Part shown: positions 1-11,686 of the stretch, one piece after another
How the letters are laid out: each line of letters begins with the position of its first letter
Numbering within the stretch: position 1 is the stretch's first letter
Source of the DNA: Lepidodermella squamata
Taxonomy: Eukaryota > Gastrotricha
Length of the DNA: 64,000 nucleotides
NCBI GenBank assembly: GCA_047495785.1
Contig: JBLDXI010000028.1
Location: 1,860,001 to 1,924,000, forward strand
Reading direction: 5' to 3'
Program-made: the position numbers and the translations under genes
Notes under the pieces: generated by a model
The model's input: only the letters and a program-made list of their open reading frames with translations
Database searches by the model: none
Told to the model about the DNA's origin: nothing

Positions 1-34
1 TAAAAGTGAAACCGCCTTTAATGCTGAATTTAAG

Positions 35-1828
35 ATTCAAGCGCCTCCATGACGTGCTCTCCGACACCGAAACACATAACCTTACCCCCGAGAACTATGT
101 GGGCGCTGTCATCACCACCACCAAGTTACTATGGATCACAAGCTGCTTACCTTCAATCCGCGACAGTAGTTTGCAAACCGGGATATTTGCCAGACGATTA
201 CAAATTGAACTGCTTCCACATTTGCGATCCTTTAAGTCCAAACTCCACCAGCGGAAATTGGCGACAGCTAAACTTCAAAATGCCGACTTGCAAGGGTTAG
301 TTAAATTTCCAAGTTTCCAATTTTCATGCACAGAATTTTCTTAGTTGCTGCATGTCCTGATCCGCCTTCGATAAAAAACGGCGTGGCTGTGAACTACACT
401 TCGTCTCCGAACTTCGGGTTTGGAGATAAAGTAACTTACAAATGTGAGACAGGGTATGTCTTAGCTGCAACCTCAAAGCCTGAAGCTAATTGCACCTTGG
501 ATACGAAATCCGGGTGGAGTTGGGCCGATACCATTCCGGAATGTATTCGTGAGTAGAATGACTTACATTACTTCCGATAATTGATAGGAATGTATATTAG
601 TTCCGCCTTGTCTGCCTGTTGAAAGTGGCAGTAATGTCATCGTCAACATATCAAGCAACGAAACTGGCGGAGTCGCTTCTTACTCGTGCTTACCGGGTTA
701 CGAACCTTCTAATGACAAAAAGCTGTTCACGAAAATTTGCCAAATTGACGGCTCATGGACTCCACGTGGCAAACCTATTTGTGAAAGTAAGTTCCTTCAT
801 AATAATATTCACCGACCACACGGCTGATTAATCTTCCCGCAGTTATTAAATGCCCTGCGCCTCCGTATGAGCCTAATACTTACATCGAGGGCGAGAAGCC
901 GAAAGGTGTTCAATACGTATTTGGGGATAAGATCACAGTTTACTGCTCAGCTGGAGCTACGAGTTTGTACACCGAGCCTGGCGATGATTCCGTACCCCTG
1001 GAGAAAATGGAGAAGGCATGCACAGAGTGGGGCACATGGACTACCCAGACCTTGAGTTGTTTACGTATGTTTGCCAAGAGCATTATTGGAATCACTAAAA
1101 ATTTAATTCTCCCAGTTGCTCAGTGTTCCACGCCTCCCAGCTTTGAATTATCGACATTACGCTCACTCAATAGTTCCTCAGAACTTGAAACTCTTCTTTA
1201 TGGGAATATCATTATATTCGAATGCGACTGGAACCAGGGTTTCGAACCTGCCCCGAATCAAACGAAAGTCAACGTTCAGTGGTTTTGCACCGCTAACGCT
1301 ACATGGGAGAAGGATACTATCAAATGCGTGCAAAGTTCGCTGTTGACAGCGCAAACTGTACGGCAAACAAAACAAGTCTACGAATCATCTACAGCCGTTG
1401 CAACTGGAACAACGGTTTTATCCATTCTGGCCTTCATTATTGGAATAGTCATTTGCCTGGACTACGTAACGCTCGCTCGAGACTTGAATCGACTGCGCCA
1501 TAATTTCAACCATTTCCTCAAGCGGATTCGGGATGCTAGTAGAGTCAAACGACTTCACGATCTACGGCAAGTTGTCAGAGGCCGGGTTGCGAAAGAAGAA
1601 TACCTGCGAAGGAAGAACGACATCAATGAAAAGCAGAAATTAGCAGCAGCTGGTTATGTTGTTGATGCAGGCGGAGAGCCCGCATTGGTTCCGAATCCTC
1701 TGGTGCGGGAAAATTCAGATGATCGTCCTGTCACATGTGTAAATTTGTCGAGGTCCCACCATGACGTTCATGTTGAAGGCGTCATGGAGCTTCCTGAAAA
1801 CCCAGAGCTGTTGAATCCTGTTGAATAA
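35..1828 (+). CDS. Sushi (CCP) domain type I membrane protein, 5' end outside window
   Basis: Five exons are visible: about 35-295, 345-548, 601-786, 843-1064 and 1116-1828. All introns are in phase 1 and about 50 nt long. Each exon encodes one complement-control-protein module with the usual four cysteines (for example CPDPP...YKCETGY in exon 2 and the C...YCSAG...C pattern in exon 4). One symmetric phase-1 exon per module is typical of CCP genes. After the last module comes one hydrophobic segment (about 1396-1470, rich in I/L/V) and a basic cytoplasmic tail of roughly 115 residues with RLRH and KRIRD stretches. The protein is therefore probably a cell-surface adhesion or recognition receptor, but no orthologue is recognised. 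The start codon and any signal peptide lie left of the window, and the first exon boundary (35 or 42) is uncertain. The stop codon lies inside an AATAAA. Confidence 0.82.
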
Positions 1829-1829
1829 A
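1824..1829 (+). terminator. Poly(A) signal overlapping the stop codon
   Basis: AATAAA at 1824-1829 contains the TAA stop (1826-1828) of the sushi-domain gene. If it is used, the 3'UTR would be only about 10-30 nt long. No second AATAAA is obvious in the next 250 nt. Confidence 0.55.
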
Positions 1830-4638
1830 ATTGATATTATTTAACACTCATTTTTCTAATTTATTGCCCATGAAATAGGAGCTTTTATAGGCTTTCGACC
1901 ACTTCTGCATCTTCAAGGTCAATCTCGGGTATCCTCTAGTGCCAGTGCTCCCGGAAGTGTTTATCCGTCAGGCTGCGTCCTCAATTAGTGGGAGCTGGTA
2001 TCAGGAAATTGAGAGCATTCACTTCTCACTTCGCATCAAAATGTCTAGATAGGTGCGAAAAGCGGCCTAGTTCGAGACTTTTGCGTGAAAAAATAAACTG
2101 GCCATTCGTTAAGACATCTGTTATCGCTCTTTATTAAGGCAAGGAAAAATGCGCATTTTTGAATGAAATCCGCCTCCAACTTGGTACTCAGTAGCCGTTA
2201 TTGTTGTTGTTGTGCGTTATCAAAAACCAAGGTCAGTTAGAAACGGGTTAAAAAGCATTATCGCAAAAATGTTTAGCTACCGGGCAATGTGACCAAAGGT
2301 CGAATGACCATGATTCATGGTCACTTTTTTCTTTCAGACAGCCGCCCCTGGCCTTTGGGCTTTTATCACAATAATGAAGCCGAGTTTTGCCGAAGATTAT
2401 AGAATTATTTATTTATTGTTTACTCAGCCGTTGAAATTTTTTATCATTAGGGACGCCGCAAAAGCGGGCTTATCGTCACGTTCGCTTTTTGTCTCACGGG
2501 CGACGGCGGTCAGGTAGACAGAAAATAATAGGTAATAATCAGCAGTAATTATCCGCTAGCGGCTATATTATTTTCTCGAATTATCTCGCGCGGTGGTCAC
2601 TTTGTAGCTTTTTATTACTCGAAAAAAGGTGTCCAGATATTTATTTTGCGCGTTGCAATTAACAATTTTCAGCTCCGCCCTAAATTGATAGCCCACGGTG
2701 TTTTTTAGGATCTAGCTCATCGCGTACCTATGAATGTTATTTTCTCCCATTTTACCACCATCGTTTCGCCTCTTTATTTTCGCCGGTTATTACGAGAAGC
2801 GTGTAATACGCGCCATTACCGCGCAGGAAAAGCGGCTTATTACGGTCGACTTGAGACATGCGCACTATGGCATGCACAGGCTACATCAATGGCGCGTTAA
2901 CTGCTGTTTTTTGCGGCCATGTGACCAGTAGTGCGCTGTGCGCAATATGCAACGGCTTATTCCTACTCGCTACAAGAAACTTGTTTGCTACCTGCTGCCT
3001 TTTTGACGACCTACGATGAGGGCATCTGGACGAGGCTTGCTTGTTTGATTTAACCAACCGGTACCTCAAGGAGTGATCGACTCCCTTAATTCTGAGGCTA
3101 CCAATTACTGATAACGAAGCCAAGGCTCTTGCTATTGTTATTTTACTTTGCTTAGATGAATTTTCAGCGTAGACCAAGCGGCGCATGATTAGTGAAATTG
3201 GGTAGGTTAAGCGAATCTACTATCTGTCAGACAAGTCAAAACAAGCCCAATCCATAAGTTCTGCACGTGTCATCGACCTGCCCTCGCTTAAATTTTGTGG
3301 CGAATTGATGCTTTCCCAAAAGTGGGACAGAATGACGGTTTTTTCGAAATTGCAACCACTTATCACCCACAATCGTTACAAGGGAAACATTTTGCCTTGG
3401 TCTGATTCTTTGTTGTATAGGAGTTCAGGAGGAATCATTCTTAATGCCCCTCTGATGGTTTCTGAATGATGTGAAAAAATTATGTTTTCTGGGATCTGGG
3501 CGAATCTTCGAAATTGCTCTGGCTAGGGGAGCGCTTTCTTTATAATTTATTAGTTGTATTTGTGACCACCCCTTTGTTCTAATAAAAGACATTACTTAAT
3601 GACCTTTGTTCAGGGTGAGTATCTTTCGATGAGGCCATAACTGAGCTGTTTATTTATGCTCCCTGCCTCATTTTTCCGGTATGTCAGCTTGCTGACCAGA
3701 CATATTCTTTCAGTCGCAAAAAAACTCCATTTTGCATTAACATTAATACCGCATAATACGTTATTCATTTGGCGAAAAATTACGCGCATACCTGGACAAA
3801 GGCGGTTTATTTACCGCGCGCAAAATAGCGACTGGTGCGCTGCTACTTTTGTTTTGTTTGCGTCTTCGGCCCGCCCAGACGTCCGACGAGCGCGCCCGTC
3901 TTTGTCCTGCGAGCGGTTATTAACAGCCCTACTCGTTGCCTCCTCGACGTATTTTTCCTGCAGCCGTGCGCGTGTTATTCCATCTGTGCTATTTCTAGTA
4001 TTTTTTGTTTTCGCAAAATGAACAGCTTCTGGTGTTCAACCGCGAGATCAAGTAGCACGCGGCTTCCGTTTTGCTAATTCTCCAGTAACTTTTGTAGCCG
4101 ATTACCGTGTAATAATTGCATTATTTTTGTGATATAACATCCGGTGTAAATATACATGGTATACATCAACAACATGATGCATGTTTTATTGCCCCTTTTT
4201 AAAACGCGCAAACAAACGCCTCGTCGCGCGCCTTTTTGCGTATGTATGATGTCTAAACGGAAACAGACCGACGTTTTATATGCTTAGGCACCTAGAAACC
4301 CACTGCCGTATTTTATCGGCGGGTTTCCTGCTCTCTTGTTTGTTGCCTCATCGAGCGCGTCACTTTGATAATTGCGCGGCTAATTCAACAACGCGCGCGC
4401 TTTTTCGCGATAACGTCATATTTGTGAGCGTATTTCTCGAGGTCAAGTTCTTGACCAGGGTGACACGTGACTCGGCCGACCGCATCTTGGCGTCTTCCCA
4501 CGCCGGAATTTTTCGAACACCTGCAGTTATCGCTAATCGATTAATTAGCTCGCTTGAACGCACATTCCTTACGTTTGTATTACGTGCTAAATAGGAATTT
4601 AACATTACAACCCAATTACCACGACATGACTTGAAGCG
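1829..4638. other. 2.8 kb without a supported gene
   Basis: No open frame here has coding character, splice-site support or a recognisable family. The longest frames (3656-4021 and 4280-4594 on plus, 2881-3186 on minus) are compositionally random. The stretch is rich in CGCG-containing words and A/T runs and lies directly upstream of the ADAMTS-like gene, so it most likely holds that gene's promoter and control elements. A short near-palindrome (GACCATG/CATGGTC) lies at about 2308-2324. Confidence 0.5.
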
Positions 4639-7600
4639 ATGACAAGCCGCCCTGTTTCTTGTCACCGAGTTTTGGCTTCAAGGATGCTCGGTTTCCGACT
4701 TCGACAACTTATATCCTCGTCATCGCCCTGCCTGCTTCTTCTCGTTGTCCTGTCATTTTTCACATTTTCGGCTAAAGCCGCACACAATTACGGTGATAGT
4801 GGAGAGGTAAATTTTTTCTTCTTTTCGAACACCTGAATATCATGTTTTCTTATTTCTGCAACGAATCTTTATCGAAGGTTCTGTAGTGTAGTGGTTATCA
4901 CGTCTCCTTCACACGGAGAAGGTCGCGAGTTCGAACCTCGCCAGAACCTTGCTTTTTACTGATCAATTAAATCAATCGAGGTTCCTAAATTCCGAAGTTC
5001 CTCATTTTTATTTTCGTCGTTCGTGACGCAATTTTTAAATCTAGCCAAAAACATATTAAGGTTCAAATGGCGAGGTTCAAACTCGCGTGAAGGAGGCGTG
5101 ACTACACTACAGAACCTTGGTTGGTACAAGGCTGATTTAAGTAATCAGCTGTGGGCAGTTTCGTTTTAAAAATCCTCCATCGTTGTTCTTTAGATTCTCG
5201 AACGAGTACCCGGTCGATGGACAGACTTTTCAGTGTGGTCGACTTGCAGCCGGCCATGCGGCGGAGGCTTGCAATTACGCACACGCCGATGCACCAACTC
5301 ATCACATGCGGCCGGCAGCCATCGCGGCCGATCAGCACCTACACACTCATCCACTAGTAGCCACACCTCTTACTGTTCCGGGCCCTACAAACAGTTTCGT
5401 ATATGTAACACCCAGACGTGTCCGAATGGAGATGTCGACCTTCGCCTAGAAGAGTGTTCCAAATACGACTCGCGCCCTTTCAACAACCGCCGCTATAAAT
5501 GGGTGCCGAAAGAAGGTACCGAGGACCGCTGTGAGCTTGTCTGCAAGGCGCACGGTTACGACTTCCACGCAAGATTGGCGCACAGGGTGCCTGACGGTGT
5601 GAGATGCGGTGCTGCCTCTAACCCTGCTCACTCGAACGGAGCGGTTTGCATTCGAGGAGAATGTCGAACTGTTGGCTGTGACGGTGTGATTGACAGTGGC
5701 GCAACTCGAGACGCCTGCGGGATATGCGGCGGTTCCGGTAAAACCTGCCAAACCTATTCCGGAATCTTCATGCGAACAGAGGTGGTCAATGATTTGTTAC
5801 ACGTCGTCACGATCCCGGCCAGCACTTCAAACCTGAACGTAACCGACTTGAAGCCGACAGTCAATTACTACGTCGTTCAAGACTCCGTTGGGCAGACGAT
5901 TTTGGATGGCAGTAGGCAGGTCGAACGCACACAAGAGTATCAAGGCCTCGGTACTAGCATGACTTACTACAAACCAGGAGGTGGCAGGTCTCAGGCTTTG
6001 ATTTTAAATGGCCGGCTCACTGAACCTCTTCGGCTGCTTATTTACTCAACCGAGGAAAACCCTGGTATCATCTATCAATATCTCAGGCCGACCGACGACC
6101 GCCCAGCGCCAAGTCTTCAAGTTGTCCCGTCGCAAAGCCAGAGTCTAGTCGGCGTGAATCAGGCTCGCCTGGATCAACAGCAGCAGCAAGCGCCTCAGCC
6201 AGCCGCAGTTCAATACGCGCCGGAAGGATACCAGAGCAGCCAGTACCAACTCGACGTCGCTTCGTCTGAAAATGGCTTTGGCTACCAGCAGGGGCGGGCT
6301 GTGGAATATTATTACCCAGTTGGAGCATCGGGCGTGCCCAGCCAAGGAGCTCAATCTAGGCCGGGAAGTCAACAGCACGTGGCCAGGCAGCACGGCCAAC
6401 ATCGAAGCCAGCAGCACCCGCCACCGTATGGTGCCTACCCTCAACAACAAATCCAACCTCAACCACCACCCTATGGGCAGGTCTATCAGCCTCAGCAGCA
6501 ACAGCCTGGGGCAGTAGGGCCTTACCTACCTCAGCAGCAACAAGCTCAAGAAAGTCGTCCAGTTCAATATGCTCCTTACCAGGGTTATCCGGTGCCTCAA
6601 AATTCTCAACTGGCGCCCCAACCCTACGGGCCACCTCGCAGTAGTGCTTACCAGCAACAGCCCTATCAACAACAGCCATATCAGCAGCAGCAGGCACCCT
6701 ATGCACCTGCCCAGCAGCCTCCACCTCAGCAGTATCAGCCCCCAGTCATCGCCCCTCGAGCAAGGGAGGAACATTTGGAAGACCTCGATGAATACGTATG
6801 GCGTAAAAGTGGCTTCACGGAATGCTCTAGAACATGCGCCGGGGGTGTTCAGGAATCGATTATTCTCTGCATCCAACGCAGAACAAAAGCTCAAGTTACT
6901 GACGAGAATTGCGATCCGAAGAAGAAGCCCCAGAGAGATGTGGCGCCTTGCAAAACACAACCTTGTGATAAACCAGAGTGGTTCGTGAAAACTAACTGGA
7001 GTGACTGCAGCGCCACGTGTGGACAAGGGAGACAGACCCGTGTTGTTGAATGCGTTCATAGGATAGGACCAACTCCCAAAGAATTTGTCTACGTTTCGGC
7101 TAGCCTCTGCGATGCAGCCAAAAAGGCGCCTAGTGTTCAGAATTGCAGAAGAAGAGGCTGCGGAGTGTGGAACTTGGGTCCTTGGGGAGAATGCAGCTCC
7201 AGGTGCGGTCGCGGATTCAAGTCACGCGATGTTCGCTGCGTCGATCAAGCCAATCGCCTACTTCCCGATTCAGAATGTGATGGACCCCGACCTCGAGATA
7301 AAGACTCGTGCCAAGGTGATTCCGCCAGTTGCTGGTTCTTCACTAAGTGGTCAGACTATGTTCGTTCTTTTTACTTTATTAACTTTCCCTTACATCAATT
7401 TTCTATTACAGTGTTCCTCGGACTGCGGACAAGGTGTGTACACTCGAAAGGTTCAGTGCCTTTCTGCTAACGACATGTCACCAGGCGAATGTGACAACAC
7501 TGAGCGCCCGAAAGAGTTTGCTCCTTGTGGAACAGAGGGCACTCAAACTTGCGGTGGAAAGTGGTTTTCTGGCCCATGGAGTAAATGCACTTCATCGTGT

Positions 7601-8125
7601 AGTGGCATGCGGCATCGCGAGGTCGTCTGTATGAAGCAGTACCAAAATACCTGGGTCGCGGTTACCGATCAATATTGCGTTGAGGGCGAAAAGCCTCGAG
7701 GCGTCGATAAATGCCCTGAAACTAAATGTGAGGCTGAATGGTATACTACCCGCTGGTCCAAGTGCTCCGTCACATGCGGAGCTGGCTATCAAACACGAGA
7801 AGTTCGTTGTCTTGATGCTAAAAGTGGCGAGGCAAGCGATAATTGTCCGGGTGATGAACGACCTGACGAACGGAGGGTTTGCGAGGAACCGAAATGCCCA
7901 GCTAAAGAATCAGCCACGGTTTGCGAAGATCGATTCAACAACTGTTATATTTTGGCCAAGAATCCTAAACTATGCGAGTATGCTTACTACAAAGACTCTT
8001 GCTGCAATACTTGCGCTTCAGCTGCGGCTTACGGTGCGTCACAACGTGCGCAAATCAATGCCACCGAACACCCCACAACAACCCCAACTCTCAAGTCATC
8101 CTCAGCTGAAGAAACTTTCCATTAA
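4639..8125 (+). CDS. Secreted ADAMTS-like / papilin-family matrix protein
   Basis: Three exons, 4639-4806, 5194-7359 and 7412-8125, all join in phase 0 and give about 1015 residues. The order is: N-terminal hydrophobic signal (residues ~25-50); a first thrombospondin type 1 repeat (W65, WSTCSRPCGGG); the ADAMTS cysteine-rich block (~165-240, with DACGICGG); the spacer (~260-355); a long Gln/Pro/Tyr-rich linker (~360-580); six more TSP1 repeats (~590-940, each with WSxC/CGxG); and a terminal six-cysteine PLAC domain (~947-985). There is no metalloprotease domain, so it is not an active ADAMTS. Kunitz and Ig domains of classical papilins are absent too, making an ADAMTSL-type glycoprotein the best fit. 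Such proteins act in the extracellular matrix and basement membrane. A poly(A) signal lies at 8437-8442. The frame opens upstream of the GTG at 5233, which is an internal Val codon. Confidence 0.9.
4877..4949 (+). tRNA. tRNA-Val (anticodon CAC)
   Basis: The full cloverleaf can be read: acceptor stem GGTTCTG/CAGAACC, D-arm GTG...CAC, anticodon stem TCTCC/GGAGA with loop TTCACAC (anticodon CAC, reads GTG), T-arm GCGAG/CTCGC with TTCGAAC. Internal A-box and B-box promoter sequences are intact. It lies inside intron 1 of the ADAMTS-like gene on the same strand. The discriminator base is T, whereas animal tRNA-Val normally has A, which is a mild reason to question full function. Confidence 0.88.
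5060..5116 (-). pseudogene. Decayed inverted copy of tRNA-Val
   Basis: Read on the minus strand, this begins with the same GGTTCTGTAGTGTAG as the tRNA 110 nt away, but it lacks most of the D-loop and the 3' half of the anticodon stem. The T-arm region (GCGAG TTTGAAC CTCGC) survives and the acceptor stem no longer pairs. It is in inverted orientation to the intact tRNA in the same intron, so the pair could form a partial hairpin in the pre-mRNA. Confidence 0.75.
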
Positions 8126-8615
8126 CTATGAAATACTTTCAATATTATATAACCTCCAAAGTTTCTGTTGAACAGCTTTAGCAATCATCCCTTCTTCCGA
8201 CTCAAGTCATACTATAGTATGAAAAATGGCATTGACCATGAAAGCGGTCATCTTGATAGTCTCTTCGACGTTGTGCCGCGTGTAAAGTCTAACGATTTCA
8301 GTTACCGAATATTTTGCTAACACTATTGTTGTTTCCTTACTCTTACTGTTTTAAACGTTGAAGTAAGTCTTTGTTCTAATTGTAAAAAAGTTTGTTGCTG
8401 CAGTTGCAAGTGTCATCAAATGAATGAACGAATTTTAATAAAATGGGTGTTGCTAAAACGCTCTTTAGTGCCTTTCAGGTGACAAACACAGCTTCTTTTC
8501 AAAACAATCGACGACTTTTTATTTTTGAAAATTAGGCATGTATTACAAACTCAAGTAGACGAAAATCTATAATTAAGAATCAAGATTTGCATTGTCTTAT
8601 ACGTCTTCATTTCTT
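8126..8615. other. Convergent 3' ends of the ADAMTS-like gene and CFAP161
   Basis: This holds the 3'UTR of the ADAMTS-like gene (AATAAA at 8437-8442) and, on the other strand, the 3'UTR of CFAP161. No further gene is seen. Confidence 0.6.
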
Positions 8616-9695
8616 TTAGTGCGTTCCTCCACGGCGCATGTTCTCTAGATTTTGGAAAGGAGGCATGAAAAAGACCCAGAGGCTGCAATCTTTCTCAGCT
8701 TTGTGAGTGTCGTAATAGTTGTTGCAGGCAATTTCGTATTCGTAGCCCAGTAGGGTGCTAAATATTTAGGGAAAATGAGGCTGAGTTGCATTGGTCTATT
8801 GGTAAATCAAGTTAGTCTCACCGAATCGAATAAGCTTCCTCGACAGATAAATTGCTGTTAGTTTTCCAATGAGTGATGATAGTCAAAGCATTCGCATGAA
8901 CAGGTTGGAACTCCATTTCCATACGCAGCTGAGGATTGGAGTGCTGCACCTTCCATTCTGCCAGTTGAGAAGCTCCTTTGCTAAGATAAACCAGTTGATG
9001 CCGAGATTTCCGGGCGCATTTTTGGAAAGTTATCACGTCAGAGCATAGGTAATACTGAAAAATATGACTTGAACACATATATAGTAAACGAGCAGCGAGA
9101 AACGTACATCAGTTCCTGCGAGTCGAAGATAAAACTTTTCACCATATCTTAACACTTCGCTAGGTCCGAGGCGATTGTCAGCCCTAAAATTTCCACAAAT
9201 TAATGGAACCATTTGGGAGAACGAGTTTGAGTCATCACCTTTCGACGGTGAACGAGTTTCGCGACGAAGGATCAACAACGCACGATCCCGTTATTTCTAC
9301 GTCTTCGCTGCCCGCAACTGGGGAGTCTTTGGGCGCGACCACAGATGGGTCGAAAGAAAAATTTGCCGACAACAGGCTACTCTTCCTTCCTCCTTTGGCA
9401 CATGGATCTGGGGCTCCGGGATTGAGCAAGCATAACGTTTCCCCAAATCGAATAAAGCCGTCAGCTGACGCTGTCAACTGTACAGGTTGGGTTGCCTGAG
9501 AGACAAAATCTCCCACGCGCTGCACAACCAATTCTCCACGCTGCTTTTTCTCTAAATAAATCCGCAGTTTGTCCTAAAACATTGAATGAGTTGCTAAAAG
9601 CACATGATAGTATAAGAACAAACCTCTTCGAGTGAAATGTCTTCAAACCAGTTGCCGACCCTGACACTTGGCCTATATGGTCTCACGTGTGCCAT
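8616..9695 (-). CDS. CFAP161: Cilia- and flagella-associated protein 161
   Basis: Five exons on the minus strand, 9695-9624, 9573-9239, 9183-9108, 9054-8822 and 8757-8616, give 285 residues; the human protein is about 300. All splice sites are GT-AG and all phases fit. Landmarks that match the family are the N-terminus (YRPSVRVGNWFED), the EEDKLRIYLEKK segment, the DGFIRFGETLCLLNP block, VLRYGEKFYL, the PQLRMEMEFQPVHANA block, and the C-terminal GYEYEIACNNYYD segment followed by a short tail. CFAP161 is a microtubule inner protein of doublet microtubules in motile axonemes. Its presence implies motile cilia or flagellated sperm in this animal. It is divergently arranged with GLMP, 576 nt apart. 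The longest single frames cover only parts of the protein because every exon is short. Confidence 0.9.
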
Positions 9696-10271
9696 ATTTG
9701 ATATGATCCTCAAATTTAAATCCTTAGGAACAGTCCTTGTAATAGTTGAATGATTGCGGCTAGAATAGTACTACCGCTGAATTTCGAAACATTGCACCAA
9801 GCAACAATGCAAATAGCCGTATCTAAGCGACTTTAAAAAAGTAAATTGCAGTAAACCGTTTTAAAGCGCATTTATTTTTACTTTGCAGTGACCAGTTTAT
9901 TTATGTGAAATTACGCCTAAGATTTGGCGCGCTATTTCTTCAGCAGGCTTATCTTTTCGGGAAACGAGCAGGCCGCTGAGGTTTTGGCCCCCTTTTTACG
10001 TGTTCGGATTTTTCTTGCGGCTGCATTTGTCCTCAGTTTCTCTCTGGTCCCACAGATGGTTCAGTTTGCGTTTTTGCTCAGGCTAGTGGCTTTGCGCTTA
10101 CTTGTTTGTCTGAACTCGAGATGTATGATGTATGTTGTACGCCTTTAGAGGATCTAAGCTTATACGGCATAGGCTTAAGCCTATACGGGATAAGCGATAT
10201 TTTAACTAAATTTACTTTGTGCGTTTATTCCACTGTAGAAATAGTCAAACTGACTTGCTTTTAGAGAGAAG
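9696..10271. other. Divergent intergenic region between CFAP161 and GLMP
   Basis: 576 nt separate the two start codons, so this is probably a shared or paired promoter region. It contains an imperfect 38-nt palindrome at 10158-10195 centred on a perfect 16-nt core (ATAGGCTTAAGCCTAT). A plus-strand frame at 9924-10148 has no family resemblance or splice logic and is rejected as a gene. Confidence 0.5.
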
Positions 10272-11686
10272 ATGGCCGGATCAAGTATAACCTTCGCAGC
10301 TATTCTTTGCGTAGTTGCATACTGCGCAGATGCTCGAACTGTGAGTTAAGATTCAGATTCAGCTATGTATTTTCATTCAACACGGTTTCAATTATCTTCA
10401 TTTTTCAGATCAACGTAGTTCCGAATCCCGGCTGTGGAAACTGCACTGACAATCTGCAGTTGCTTCAAGTCACATCGACAGATGGTCACGATCAAATCGT
10501 TTACATGATTTCGTCTGTAGGAGCGCCCACGCTTCTGACTGCCGCTTTTAATTCGTCAACACCAGTGGAAGCCAAGGTCGATTTCGAATGCGTCCAGAAA
10601 ATGGATCAGAACTGCATTAAGTTTAATATCGATCCCGTTTTCACGTCAACATACGTCTTTTATAGAGTAAGCAACTTGTCAGTAATCTCTCAGTCTGTTA
10701 TTTTGCAATAATTTCTCAGCTTGTTGAATATGATGACGAAAAAGACACTCGTGACGTGCGCTCGTTTTCATACAAACCCGAATCTGTGAAGAACACTTAT
10801 TTGGCTGACACTAAATGGCTTCCTATCTCTGCTAAAGATTTCACTCGCGCCGGTATGACCCTGAATGTCACACAGCACCTCGACGATCAAGACCTGCTGA
10901 TGAAAAATGCTACTAATGCCTTTTTCTCGATTGATTTCAATATCATGAAAGAAGCCGGTCGAACGTCGGTTAATCCTAGTATTTCCCACGATGCCGCAGC
11001 CGGAATGTTCGACGTTCAGATGGTCAATTTCACAACGCATTTCAACAAATCTCGATTTGCGCTGGAATTTGTTATCGTTAGCGATGCTTTGCCCGACGCG
11101 AGTGATTTCTCATCTGTGGCCACGATTGACGATGAATACTCGCCTGGCGTGTTCCAAGTCGTGACATGGTTGATGAATGCTGATCCGAACTTCCCTCTAC
11201 CAAGCTCTTTTATGCACTACAAGCCAGTCAGTTATATGAATGTTGAGCGGACGCTTGAGAGGTATTTTTATCTAAGGTTTAATGTTTAGTTGTTAAATGA
11301 GATTTCTTTAAAGCATTGAACCGGCTCTGTTGAGCAAAGTGAGATTTTTCGATTACGCTGGTCTAGTCGCCTCCAAACAAGCTGGTTTGTCTCGTGCTTA
11401 TTACGGTGACGATACTCGCTATCGGAATGTGCAATCTGCGAACTTGACTATTGGAAGTTACCAGGACGGTTTCTACACAAACTTCAATTATTCGTCATTC
11501 ACGGCTGTATACAGCGTTGGACAGCCTGTCCTCGACTCGATGAGTGCCGAAGTTATTGCTGCTATATCTGTTGGTGTTGGTGTTCCGGCGGTTTTGATTG
11601 TCGTTGCCGTTATCGTTGTGGTAGCGCGTATGATTCGAAAGCGAAAGGAAGCAGCTGAATCCCAACTTCTGGTCAACGAGCAGTAG
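10272..11686 (+). CDS. GLMP: Glycosylated lysosomal membrane protein (NCU-G1 family)
   Basis: Four exons, 10272-10340, 10409-10666, 10720-11261 and 11314-11686, give 413 residues (human GLMP is 406). The protein has a signal peptide, a lumenal domain with many N-x-S/T sites, the hallmark TIDDEYSPGVFQ (the human protein has SIDDEYAPAVFQ), and near the C-terminus one Val/Ile-rich membrane segment followed by a short basic tail (RMIRKRKE). Human GLMP partners the lysosomal transporter MFSD1 and protects it from degradation. The last residues do not form an obvious YxxO sorting signal; ESQLLV is a candidate dileucine-like signal. A strong 3'-splice-like site (CTTGCTTTTAG) ends seven bases before the start codon. 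Poly(A) signal at 11853-11858. Confidence 0.92.

Noticed and set aside
3656-4021. 122-codon plus-strand frame upstream of the ADAMTS-like gene
   Set aside because: No domain, no plausible codon pattern, no splice context; a chance frame in CG-rich DNA.
5183-5449. Plus-strand frame overlapping the start of ADAMTS-like exon 2
   Set aside because: Out of frame with the TSP1 motif; the phase-0 join 4806/5194 gives the correct frame.
6083-7059. Several minus-strand frames across the ADAMTS-like gene
   Set aside because: Antisense shadows of the Gln/Pro linker and TSP1 repeats; the plus strand has clear domain motifs.
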